NCBI GenBank assembly: GCA_027057985.1
Contig: JALUTJ010000137.1
Coordinates: 1-5,711, forward strand
Source of the DNA: Chromatiales bacterium
GTDB lineage: Bacteria > Pseudomonadota > Gammaproteobacteria > UBA6429 > Thiohalophilaceae
Direction: 5' to 3'
Length of the DNA stretch: 5,711 nucleotides
How positions within the stretch are numbered: the stretch's first letter is position 1; every line of letters starts with the position of its first letter. Shown here one piece after another: positions 1 through 5,711 of this stretch. The translations under genes and the position numbers were made by a program. The notes below the pieces were generated by a model that saw nothing but the letters and a program-made list of their open reading frames with translations, ran no database searches and was not told the DNA's origin.

Positions 1-911
1 TTCGTGAACAGGTCGGCAGCGATGAAGTGATACTCGGTCTTTCAGGTGGCGTCGATTCTTCGGTGGTTGCCGCCATGCTGCATCGCGCCATCGGCGACCA
101 GCTTACCTGCGTGTTTGTCGACAACGGCTTGTTGCGCTACAAGGAAGGCGACCAAGTGATGGCGGTGTTCGCCGAGAACATGGGTGTGAAAGTCATTCGC
201 GTCGACGCCGAACAGCGTTTTCTGGATGAGCTCAAGGGCGTTGCCGACCCGGAACAAAAACGCAAGATCATCGGTCGCGTGTTTATCGAAATTTTCGAGG
301 AAGAAGCCGGCAAGCTCAGCACCGCCAACTGGCTGGCGCAGGGCACCATTTATCCCGATGTGATTGAATCCGCCGGCAGCAAAAATTCACATCTGATTAA
401 ATCGCATCACAATGTCGGCGGCCTGCCCGAAGACATGAAGCTGAAACTGGTCGAACCGCTACGCGAACTGTTCAAGGACGAAGTGCGCAAGATCGGTGTC
501 GAACTCGGCTTGCCATCTGAGATGGTGTATCGCCATCCGTTCCCGGGGCCGGGCTTGGGTGTGCGCATCCTCGGTGAAGTAAAGAAAGAATACGCCGACC
601 TGCTGCGACTGGCTGATGATATCTTCATCAAGGAACTCTATAACCACAATCTCTACGATAAGGTCAGTCAGGCTTTCGCGGTGTTCCTGCCAGTGCGTTC
701 TGTCGGTGTGATGGGTGATGGTCGTCGGTATGATTACGTGGTTGCATTACGAGCAGTCGAGACCATCGATTTCATGACGGCGCGCTGGGCGCATCTGCCT
801 TACGAATTCTTAGACCATGTATCGCGTCGTATCATCAACGAGATTGATGGTATCTCGCGTGTGACTTACGACATTTCTGGAAAGCCGCCCGCGACCATCG
901 AGTGGGAGTGA
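1..911 (+). CDS. guaA: GMP synthase (glutamine-hydrolysing), C-terminal part; 5' end outside window
   Basis: GuaA aminates XMP to GMP using ATP and glutamine, the last step of de novo guanine nucleotide synthesis in the cytoplasm. The reading frame is open from base 3 with no start; the GTG at 27 lies inside the conserved [14 protein letters not shown] block and is not the true start. Visible parts are the PP-loop SGGVDSS (bases 42-62), the core with TIYPDVIES and [13 protein letters not shown], the [14 protein letters not shown] segment that opens the dimerisation domain, and the family's C-terminal KPPATIEWE before the TGA. About 302 residues are present against roughly 525 in E. coli, so the missing part is the class I glutamine amidotransferase domain and the start of the synthetase domain. 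It converges with the hyp operon. No truncation or odd residues are seen in the part present. Identity is very secure. Confidence 0.98.
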   Translation, partial: REQVGSDEVILGLSGGVDSSVVAAMLHRAIGDQLTCVFVDNGLLRYKEGDQVMAVFAENMGVKVIRVDAEQRFLDELKGVADPEQKRKIIGRVFIEIFEEEAGKLSTANWLAQGTIYPDVIESAGSKNSHLIKSHHNVGGLPEDMKLKLVEPLRELFKDEVRKIGVELGLPSEMVYRHPFPGPGLGVRILGEVKKEYADLLRLADDIFIKELYNHNLYDKVSQAFAVFLPVRSVGVMGDGRRYDYVVALRAVETIDFMTARWAHLPYEFLDHVSRRIINEIDGISRVTYDISGKPPATIEWE

Positions 912-918
912 CGGGAAC

Positions 919-937
919 TGGCAGGCAACGCCTGGCA
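919..937 (+). terminator. Short GC-rich hairpin 8 nt after guaA stop; possible weak terminator
   Basis: TGGCAGGC can pair with GCCTGGCA across an AAC loop, giving seven pairs of eight with one G-G mismatch. It lies just downstream of the guaA stop, where a terminator would be expected. There is no T run after it, so it does not fit a canonical intrinsic terminator. The same stretch carries repeated CTGGCA units (919, 932, and a CTGGCTGGCA variant at 938), which may explain the pairing by chance. Confidence 0.25.
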
Positions 938-1087
938 CTGGCTGGCATTCACAGGAACTAAGTCGTACGTTCTACCGAATGAGTATCAATGCAAATTGAT
1001 TGGCCTGGTTATTTCAGATGGCGTTGTGGAACCTGACGGTCATGTAGTACACGGATGATTTCGAGCCTGTTGGTAAAACAGGGTATG

Positions 1088-1285
1088 GCTATCTAAGGGG
1101 AGAGTTCTGATATCTTTTTTTAGTGTCAGAGCTTGTCGCTTTAGCAGCCGCACCCAGTTCTCCATCGAACCTTATGTTAACACCTATCGCCTAGGTAGCG
1201 GCTTTAATCATGTAGCATTGGTCAACCATAGTTGCACCACTTCCAGGCGAAACTACAGGCTATAGTTCCTGTATTGCTTGCTCAT
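1088..1285 (-). pseudogene. Decayed IS3-family orfA-like relic
   Basis: On the minus strand, ATG at 1285 opens MSKQYRNYSL, then a TAG stop, then FRLEVVQL. One base out of frame it continues VDQCYMIKAAT, stop, AIGVN, and after another shift MENWVRLLKRQ. Joined together these follow the N-terminal helix-turn-helix layout of many IS3-family OrfA proteins (FRLE-type opening, QLVVDQGYSI, AMGVGKS-type turn, MDKWVRQL). Further on, LKKD is encoded over an A7G run (1114-1121), which resembles the LKKAT segment where IS3 elements slip by -1 into orfB. The stretch between WVRLLKRQ and LKKD seems deleted. Two in-frame stops and at least two frameshifts make it non-functional. No orfB or clear terminal inverted repeats are recognisable. 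The family assignment rests on remembered consensus, not a search. Confidence 0.5.
1103..1133 (+). repeat. Inverted repeat around a T7 run
   Basis: AGTTCTGATA (1103-1112) can pair with TGTCAGAGCT (1124-1133) in plus-strand RNA over ten positions, including two G-U wobbles, with an 11-base loop holding seven T. On the minus strand the wobbles become A-C mismatches, so the fold is weaker there. The T run is in the loop rather than after the stem, so this is not an intrinsic terminator. It overlaps the orfA-like relic and may be fortuitous or part of the old element. Confidence 0.3.
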
Positions 1286-1430
1286 CTTGTATACGCGAAT
1301 TGACCCGCTTGATTAGAAGGGAAGAGCCGATCAGTTAAAACTTATCAGTTACCAAGACGAATGCACCCGTAAGCTTGCTGTATGCTATAGATTATTTATA
1401 GAATGGAATCAATAGTGCTTATCGGTATGG

Positions 1431-2129
1431 TTAGATATAAGCGGAGCCTATGCTATAGGTAACGAATGCGCCTAATGATGTAGTTAACAAGCCCACTATT
1501 AGCTGCAGGCTGTTATTAAGCCATGTCAGTGTTTTAGCAGAATGCTGTAATGGAATAAAAATAATGGCTGACAGCGCTGCCATACCGAGTATCGATCCTA
1601 CGCCAAAGAGCAGCATATACAAAAGACCCGTAGCGGTTGATGTCACGTTTTGCAGTGTTAGTAATATCAGAGCGGCGGAACCCGCCATGCCATGCATTAG
1701 CCCGATGAAGAGTGCTTTTCGCGGGAATCTGCCGTGGCGGTGTTCGTGACTGTCTGAATTGTGACTTGTTCCGGGTGCGTGTTTATGCGCATGGAAGTGC
1801 CGTAAGTCACCATGTTGATGAACATGGAAATGCACCTTGTCTTTCACCATTTTTCTAAGTACATCGGCACCGAGCACGATAAGCATAACGCCAACTGCAA
1901 ATTCCAGTGCTTGCGCCATATCTTCGGGAATAATACTGTTGCTGAGTAGTACTGCCGAGCCAAACAAGAACAGGGTTATGGTGTGGCCCATACCCCAAAC
2001 CGCTCCCTGTTTAATGGCGCTGCCCAAAGTATTGGTGGATGTGGTTAGTGTGGCCACAGCGGCAACATGGTCGGCTTCGAGAGCATGCCGCATGCCAAGC
2101 AAGAATCCTAATAGCAGTAGCGTGCCCAT
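1431..2129 (-). CDS. Nickel/cobalt transporter of the NicO/UreH-like type with His-rich loop
   Basis: This 232-residue integral membrane protein probably imports Ni2+ for the hydrogenase centre. Residue 15 begins HALEADH, the H-x4-D-H signature of nickel/cobalt permeases (NiCoT/NicO superfamily) in the first helix. GMGHT follows at about 47-50, and GLMHGMAGSAAL at about 143-154 repeats a His-containing membrane motif. About six hydrophobic segments are visible (near 1-12, 45-65, 75-95, 138-160, 168-193 and 207-228). Between the third and fourth lies a loop, 99-132, with 12 His. The start overlaps the hypB stop by one base (TAATG), with GAGG 10 nt upstream, so translation is coupled to hypB. 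It is the last gene of the operon. It is not HupE, which has a different signature. The metal (Ni rather than Co) is inferred from the hyp context. Confidence 0.85.
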   Translation of the reverse strand: MGTLLLLGFLLGMRHALEADHVAAVATLTTSTNTLGSAIKQGAVWGMGHTITLFLFGSAVLLSNSIIPEDMAQALEFAVGVMLIVLGADVLRKMVKDKVHFHVHQHGDLRHFHAHKHAPGTSHNSDSHEHRHGRFPRKALFIGLMHGMAGSAALILLTLQNVTSTATGLLYMLLFGVGSILGMAALSAIIFIPLQHSAKTLTWLNNSLQLIVGLLTTSLGAFVTYSIGSAYI

Positions 2130-3013
2130 TAGACTATAGCCTCTTCTTTAGATGTGGCAGGTATGTTTGTTCGCAACCAGTCATACCATTCCGTCATGCC
2201 TTCACCCGTCTTTGCAGAGACGATAAAGACAGCTATGTCGGGGTTGACCTGGCGGGCATAATCAATGCACTGGTCAACATTGAAATCGAGATGTGGCAGC
2301 AGATCTGCCTTGTTCAGCAGCATGACCTTTGCGGCACTGAACATATGCGGGTATTTGACAGGTTTGTCTTCACCCTCTGTCACTGACAAGATAGCCACCT
2401 TGCAATGCTCGCCGAGGTCGAACAATGCAGGACATACCAGGTTGCCGACATTTTCAATCATGACAACTGAATTCAGTGGTGGCTGAAGGTCTTTTAGCCC
2501 TCGCGCCAGCATGTCTGCCTCGAGATGACAGCCTGTACCGGTATTGATCTGCACAACCCGGCAACCGGTATCCTTGATGCGTTGTGCATCATTCACTGTT
2601 TCCTGATCGCCTTCAATCACATTGATGGGGATGTCGCTACTCAGGTCACGTATGGTGCGCTCAAGCAAGGTCGTCTTTCCAGAGCCGGGCGAGCTCACCA
2701 GATTGAGCGCAAGGATGTTGCGTCCTTCAAACCAGCCCCGGTTTCGCTCGGCGAGTTTGTCATTCTTTGCCAGGATGTCTGCTTCCAGGCTAATTGCCGT
2801 GCCGTGCATGCCAGCATGGGTATGGGCATGGTCGTGAGGATGATCATGCGCATGACTGTGTGTATGACCATCGTCGTGATGGTGATGATCGTGGCTATGA
2901 TTATGTTCATGATGGTGATGATGACTATGTTCATCCATCAACACAACATCGCCTGTTTCCATATTCGTCAATTTGGCTCGTGCGTCATCCGAGCAGCCGC
3001 AAGTTGTACACAT
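2129..3013 (-). CDS. hypB: [NiFe]-hydrogenase nickel-insertion GTPase HypB, His-rich form
   Basis: HypB is a SIMIBI-class GTPase that, with HypA, delivers nickel to the large subunit of [NiFe]-hydrogenase after the Fe(CN)2CO group is in place. The 294 residues begin MCTTCGC, matching the CxxCGC high-affinity nickel site of E. coli HypB. Residues 29-70 contain 23 His, a storage tract like that of rhizobial HypB. The G domain follows: P-loop SSPGSGKTT (107-115), EGDQET (134-139), the metal-site residues C162-H163 and C194, the guanine-specificity motif NKAD (234-237) and SAKTGEG (266-272). Its ATG directly follows the hypA stop, with GGAGG 8 nt upstream. The stop overlaps the transporter start by one base. 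No key residue is missing. The identification is very secure. Confidence 0.98.
   Translation of the reverse strand: MCTTCGCSDDARAKLTNMETGDVVLMDEHSHHHHHEHNHSHDHHHHDDGHTHSHAHDHPHDHAHTHAGMHGTAISLEADILAKNDKLAERNRGWFEGRNILALNLVSSPGSGKTTLLERTIRDLSSDIPINVIEGDQETVNDAQRIKDTGCRVVQINTGTGCHLEADMLARGLKDLQPPLNSVVMIENVGNLVCPALFDLGEHCKVAILSVTEGEDKPVKYPHMFSAAKVMLLNKADLLPHLDFNVDQCIDYARQVNPDIAVFIVSAKTGEGMTEWYDWLRTNIPATSKEEAIV
2804..2929 (-). repeat. Degenerate CAY-rich repeat encoding the HypB polyhistidine tract
   Basis: This part of hypB is built of short His-Asp, His-Ser and His-Ala units with alternating CAT and CAC codons, coding 23 His in 42 residues. The low-complexity DNA is prone to length change by slippage. 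It also creates a long Met-rich open frame on the plus strand that is only a shadow of the repeat. Confidence 0.85.
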
Positions 3014-3343
3014 TTATATTACCTCCATCTCTCTGATTTTCATTTCATCGCCAGCGATGCAGGTTATACGCCTGCTGCCGCATTCACACTGGCCAAAAGG
3101 TTGTTCGAGTTCGATCGTGTTCCCGCATATGTCGCAACGGCCCTGCCCGGGTATTTCGTTGATTTCCAGGCGGGCGTTCTCCAATGGGGTGTTCTTGCTG
3201 CAAATATCAAAACAGAAACGAATTGCATCAGGCATGATTGCCGATAATTTGCCGATATCAAGTGTGATGCGTGAAACAGGCCGATCGCCCGCATTTTCAC
3301 TGACAATAGCGACAATATTGCGTGTTATGCCAAGCTCATGCAT
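3014..3343 (-). CDS. hypA: Hydrogenase nickel metallochaperone HypA
   Basis: HypA carries Ni2+ and works with HypB to load it into the hydrogenase large subunit. The 109-residue length is close to the family's usual 110-120. It starts MHELGIT, with the MHE motif whose His2 and main-chain atoms bind nickel. A structural zinc site is formed by C70-x2-C73 (CDIC) and a shorter second pair C86-x-C88 (CEC); most HypA proteins have CxxC there, so this is a variant. C95 is an extra cysteine nearby. The end, GDEMKIREMEV, is typical of HypA. The start overlaps the preceding FmdE-like gene by 8 nt and has GGGAG 9 nt upstream. The stop abuts the hypB start with no gap. Confidence 0.96.
   Translation of the reverse strand: MHELGITRNIVAIVSENAGDRPVSRITLDIGKLSAIMPDAIRFCFDICSKNTPLENARLEINEIPGQGRCDICGNTIELEQPFGQCECGSRRITCIAGDEMKIREMEVI
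3022..3026 (-). promoter_or_regulatory. Ribosome binding site of hypB (GGAGG)
   Basis: GGAGG is placed 8 nt before the hypB ATG and lies within the final codons of hypA, whose stop directly abuts the start. It supports the MCTTCGC start. Confidence 0.8.
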
Positions 3344-3929
3344 TGGGTAAGTCTCCCGGCGTCAATGGTGTGCTCGAACAGAAACCGCTGAAGCATTGAC
3401 TGAGAGGAATCGACATTAACTGATTGCATAAATCGGACTTAAGCTGCATGAAATGGTCTTTATCCTCATCGCTACCTTGGCCAGACGTGACACGCTCGGC
3501 AACATCAAAAAACGTGTTTGGTACGATGCTATCGCTTAATAAAACATGTGCGGTTTTTCGTCCGTTGCTGACCCACCATTCAAACCGCATGTCGCGATTG
3601 CAGCCTTGCGTGTTGGTTTCATCAAGCAGACGGTATCTGTTGCTGCTAACGCAGCCAGTCAGATAGTCAATAGCATCCCTGACACCAGGACCTGGGTGCC
3701 CGCTGACGATATACAGATTGCCTTTCTCCAGGACATTGTCGTCAAACAACAGCTCCGACGCCTTCTGCATCGCTCTGAAGCCAACAGCGCAACCGAACCA
3801 TGAATCACCGTCATGCCATTCCAGCACTTCACCGAATGTAATAGTGCGCATCTCTTTGTCATGTCCACGAACCGTGATCTGTATATCAACATGATCCAGT
3901 GTGTTGTTATCTAAAGCCATCATCAGCAT
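3336..3929 (-). CDS. FmdE-domain-like protein in the hyp operon, function unknown
   Basis: Up to 197 residues, no signal peptide or membrane segment, so probably cytoplasmic. I read it as related to FmdE (the formylmethanofuran dehydrogenase subunit E family). WHDGDSWFGCAVGFRAM (38-54) lines up with the FmdE FHGHLCPGLALGYRA-type motif, VRDAIDYLTGC (83-93) with its VDAIQ-LTGCT motif, and FEWWVSNGRKTAHVLL (116-131) with the following beta segment. The usual HGHxC ligands read DGDxW here, so the family metal site looks lost or rebuilt; six Cys remain (47, 93, 110, 168, 179, 184). Its ATG at 3929, or the in-frame ATG at 3923 that forms TGATG with the hypE stop, implies coupled translation; neither has a strong Shine-Dalgarno, and 3923 (195 residues) is as likely. 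It is not a standard hyp gene. The domain match is from memory and moderately sure; the role is unknown. Confidence 0.7.
   Translation of the reverse strand: MLMMALDNNTLDHVDIQITVRGHDKEMRTITFGEVLEWHDGDSWFGCAVGFRAMQKASELLFDDNVLEKGNLYIVSGHPGPGVRDAIDYLTGCVSSNRYRLLDETNTQGCNRDMRFEWWVSNGRKTAHVLLSDSIVPNTFFDVAERVTSGQGSDEDKDHFMQLKSDLCNQLMSIPLSQCFSGFCSSTPLTPGDLPNA
3353..3357 (-). promoter_or_regulatory. Ribosome binding site of hypA (GGGAG)
   Basis: GGGAG lies 9 nt before the hypA ATG, within the last codons of the FmdE-like gene. It supports the MHELGIT start and independent re-initiation at this overlap. Confidence 0.65.
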
Positions 3930-4993
3930 ATGCGTGGTAACTGCTCGCCAACCAGCATATCGACGATACGTTCGCCGCCAAACAGTGTTGACAGGATAAC
4001 GGTAGAGGCAGGAGAAGCATCGACTGTCGCAATAATGGCGCTGTTTTCACCAGTGGGGTGTTGTCGCATCACTTCAAGCACATCCTGAGCAGACTCTGGC
4101 GGTACGATAGCGACGAGCTTGCCTTCATTCGCGAGATAGAGAGGATCAAGCCCCAGAATTTCGCACATCCCCCTGACTTCCTCGCGTACAGGCAATGCAT
4201 TTTCATTCAGGCGAATACACACGCCACTGGTTTCAGCAAACTCGTTAAGTACTGTTGCAATCCCTCCCCGCGTTGCATCACGCATGCAATGTATATCCGG
4301 ACACGCTTCCAACATGGACTGAATCAGTCCGTTGAGTGGTTGGCAGTCTGTCTCGATGGTATTCTGTAATGCCATCTCGCCACGCGCATCCACAATTGCA
4401 GCGCCATGATCGCCCACAAAACCGTTGATGATGACGATATCCCCCGGTTGCGCACGGTGGCTGGCGATATTGACGCCTGCTGGTATAACGCCGACACCGG
4501 CAGTATTGATGAAGAGTTTGTCGGCAGCACCGCGAGGTACGACCTTGGTGTCTCCGGTCACAATCTTGACGCCCGCCTTGTCTGCAGTCATTCGCATGGA
4601 TGCAGTAATTGTTCGCAGTTCATCGACCAGCATGCCTTCCTCGATAATCATGCCACAGGTGAGATACAGCGGAATGGCGCCACCCACAGCGAGATCATTC
4701 ACCGTGCCGGTAATCGCGAGCTTGCCGATGTCGCCACCTGGAAAAAATAGCGGGTCAACGACATAGGAATCGGTGGTTAGCGCAAGCCTGTCACCGGCAT
4801 TTGACAGACTGCCCAGACTGAAGCGCGCCTGATCCTCCAGTTTACTTAGTTCGTCATTATCAAAAGTGCTGACGAATACGTCATCAATCAGGTCACGCAT
4901 GGCCTTGCCACCACTGCCGTGCGCCATGGTGATCGTATCGGCGCGGCATTTCCCGCTGCGTTGTCGAACTGCTGACGTCGCCGGGTTAGTCAT
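3923..4993 (-). CDS. hypE: Hydrogenase maturation protein HypE (cyanide-ligand synthesis)
   Basis: HypE takes a carbamoyl group from HypF on its C-terminal cysteine and dehydrates it with ATP to a thiocyanate, which supplies the CN ligands to iron held by HypC-HypD. The 356 residues show the PurM/AIRS-like fold: AHGSGGKAM (24-32), the ATP-site region LTTDSYVVDPLFFPGGDIGK (72-91) with TGTVNDLAVGGA, GDTKVV (147-152), RDATRGG (238-244) and NEGKLV (289-294). It ends in PRIC, the invariant tail with the acceptor cysteine. The start at 4993 is supported by AGGAGG 7 nt upstream, although it adds about 20 residues ahead of the usual N-terminus. It lies 21 nt after hypD and overlaps the next gene. Complete, with no missing key residue. 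Confidence 0.98.
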   Translation of the reverse strand: MTNPATSAVRQRSGKCRADTITMAHGSGGKAMRDLIDDVFVSTFDNDELSKLEDQARFSLGSLSNAGDRLALTTDSYVVDPLFFPGGDIGKLAITGTVNDLAVGGAIPLYLTCGMIIEEGMLVDELRTITASMRMTADKAGVKIVTGDTKVVPRGAADKLFINTAGVGVIPAGVNIASHRAQPGDIVIINGFVGDHGAAIVDARGEMALQNTIETDCQPLNGLIQSMLEACPDIHCMRDATRGGIATVLNEFAETSGVCIRLNENALPVREEVRGMCEILGLDPLYLANEGKLVAIVPPESAQDVLEVMRQHPTGENSAIIATVDASPASTVILSTLFGGERIVDMLVGEQLPRIC

Positions 4994-5000
4994 CAGAATG

Positions 5001-5006
5001 CCTCCT
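5001..5006 (-). promoter_or_regulatory. Ribosome binding site of hypE (AGGAGG)
   Basis: A perfect AGGAGG sits 7 nt before the ATG at 4993, inside the 21-nt hypD-hypE gap. It settles the hypE start over the downstream in-frame ATG at residue 23. Confidence 0.85.
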
Positions 5007-5014
5007 GTGTATCA

Positions 5015-5711
5015 TTATGCACTGGCAGCGCTGAGCTGCGATTTTTGATTGCGCTTATTTAATAATTCATCAAGGTTCCCGAAGTTGTAATAGGCAGCAC
5101 ATGCCCCTTCGGTGGAAACCATCAGGGCGCCCATCGGTGTTTCGGTCGTACACTGTGTACCGAATACCTTGCATTCCCAGGGCCGGATAGTTCCTTTGAG
5201 TACTTCACCGCATTGGCACGATTTGGGGTCGGCAATTTTCAGGTTGGGCACAGAAAACTTTCTTTCTGCATCGTATTGCGCATAATCATCCCGCATTTTC
5301 ACGCCAGAGTGATCAATAGAGCCGAGGCCGCGCCACTCGAAAAACTCACGCAGTTCAAATACCTTGCTGAGCGCATCCAGACCAGCAGCATTGCCATCAG
5401 CAGGCACGATCCTGGCATACTGGTTTTCAACATCGTGACGGTTTTGTTTGAGCTGTTTAAGCAGCATCCAGATGGACTGCAGAATATCCAAAGGTTCGAA
5501 ACCGGTAACAACAATGGGTTTTTCGTAGGTTTCAGCGACAAAATCAAACGGGCGTTCGCCAACCACCATACTGACATGACCAGGGGCAAGAAAACCGTCA
5601 ATCTGCATGTCTGGAGAATCCAGAATAGCTTTTATGGTTGGTACGGTTGTGATGTGGTTACAGAACAGTGAAAAATTATTGATATTGTCCTGTTCAGCCT
5701 GTAATACAGTC
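5015..5711 (-). CDS. hypD: Hydrogenase maturation protein HypD, C-terminal part; 5' end outside window
   Basis: HypD, with HypC, is the scaffold on which the Fe(CN)2CO group is built; it carries a [4Fe-4S] cluster and redox-active cysteines. The frame stays open to the window edge, giving 231 residues of a protein usually about 370-380 long, so the N-terminal third lies beyond 5711. The ATG at 5608 is internal: upstream residues NNFSLFCNHITTVPTIKAIL continue the HypD sequence. Key parts are DGFLAPGHVSMVVG (just after 5608), VTGFEPLDILQ, ENQYARIVP, EWRGLGSI, and the C-terminal cysteine region CQCGEVLKG, WECKVFGTQC and STEGACAAYYNF that holds the Fe-S cluster. It is first in the visible part of the operon, 21 nt before hypE. 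hypC is usually next to hypD and is expected upstream, outside the window. Confidence 0.97.
   Translation of the reverse strand, partial: TVLQAEQDNINNFSLFCNHITTVPTIKAILDSPDMQIDGFLAPGHVSMVVGERPFDFVAETYEKPIVVTGFEPLDILQSIWMLLKQLKQNRHDVENQYARIVPADGNAAGLDALSKVFELREFFEWRGLGSIDHSGVKMRDDYAQYDAERKFSVPNLKIADPKSCQCGEVLKGTIRPWECKVFGTQCTTETPMGALMVSTEGACAAYYNFGNLDELLNKRNQKSQLSAASA

Larger units (their letters stand above)
912..1430. other. Convergent intergenic gap of 519 bases without an intact gene
   Basis: This gap lies between the stop of guaA (+) and the stop of the nickel transporter gene (-). By eye it is more AT-rich than guaA, and all six frames are broken by stops. I see no tRNA, rRNA or CRISPR pattern. 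It contains a short GC-rich hairpin just after guaA, an apparent IS3-type orfA relic on the minus strand (about 1088-1285), an inverted repeat at 1103-1133, and an 8-base direct repeat ATCAGTTA at 1330-1337 and 1344-1351. The last part, about 1352-1430, is AT-rich and holds only a weak CTATA...TATAG stem. No hairpin followed by a clear T tract was found for either converging unit. Confidence 0.8.

Noticed and set aside
27..911. GTG at 27 as the start of a 294-residue protein
   Set aside because: The frame is open upstream to base 3 and encodes REQVGSDE, which continues the GuaA sequence. The gene is cut by the window edge.
1370..1430. AT-rich CTATA...TATAG stem after the transporter gene as a terminator
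   Set aside because: It has only five A-T-rich pairs and no T tract on the transcribed strand, too weak to call.
912..1430. A tRNA, small RNA or CRISPR array in the guaA-hyp gap
   Set aside because: No TPsiC-like GTTCRA with an acceptor stem, no regular repeat-spacer pattern and no promoter-terminator pair could be found.
2525..3247. Long plus-strand open frame (240 codons) opposite hypB and hypA
   Set aside because: It is antisense to two certain genes. Its Met-rich middle is the reverse reading of the His-codon repeat, and the rest resembles no protein family.
4406..4766. Overlapping plus-strand open frames opposite hypE
   Set aside because: They are antisense to a complete, strongly conserved hypE and look like shadows; no family resemblance.
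5015..5608. ATG at 5608 as the HypD start
   Set aside because: The 34 codons upstream to the window edge are open and match conserved HypD sequence, so this Met is internal.

Overview
The window comes from a Pseudomonadota bacterium, most likely a gammaproteobacterium. The guaA C-terminus (ending KPPATIEWE) and the E. coli-like HypD, HypE and HypB sequences point there, but the genus cannot be read from the sequence. It holds two gene blocks that converge on a gap of about 520 bases.

Left block, + strand: the last 302 codons of guaA (GMP synthase), carrying the ATP-pyrophosphatase core and the dimerisation domain. The gap at 912-1430 has no intact gene. Its main content is what looks like a decayed insertion-sequence ORF (IS3-family orfA-like, minus strand, about 1088-1285). 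It also holds a short GC-rich hairpin just after guaA and an inverted repeat around a T7 run.

Right block, - strand: a tightly packed [NiFe]-hydrogenase maturation operon, read from right to left as hypD (partial, cut by the window edge), hypE, an FmdE-domain-like gene, hypA, hypB and a nickel transporter gene. Junctions are a 21-nt gap (hypD/hypE), a short overlap (hypE/fmdE-like), an 8-nt overlap (fmdE-like/hypA), exact abutment (hypA/hypB) and a 1-nt TAATG overlap (hypB/transporter). This indicates a single polycistronic, translationally coupled unit.

Together the genes cover nickel uptake (transporter), nickel storage and insertion (HypB with a 23-His tract, HypA) and assembly of the Fe(CN)2CO group (HypD, HypE). 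HypC, HypF and the hydrogenase structural genes are absent here and would be expected upstream of the operon, beyond base 5711. The unexpected member is the FmdE-like gene set between hypE and hypA. It is not a standard hyp gene, and it appears to have lost the usual FmdE metal-ligand motif. It is the best candidate for something undescribed in this window.
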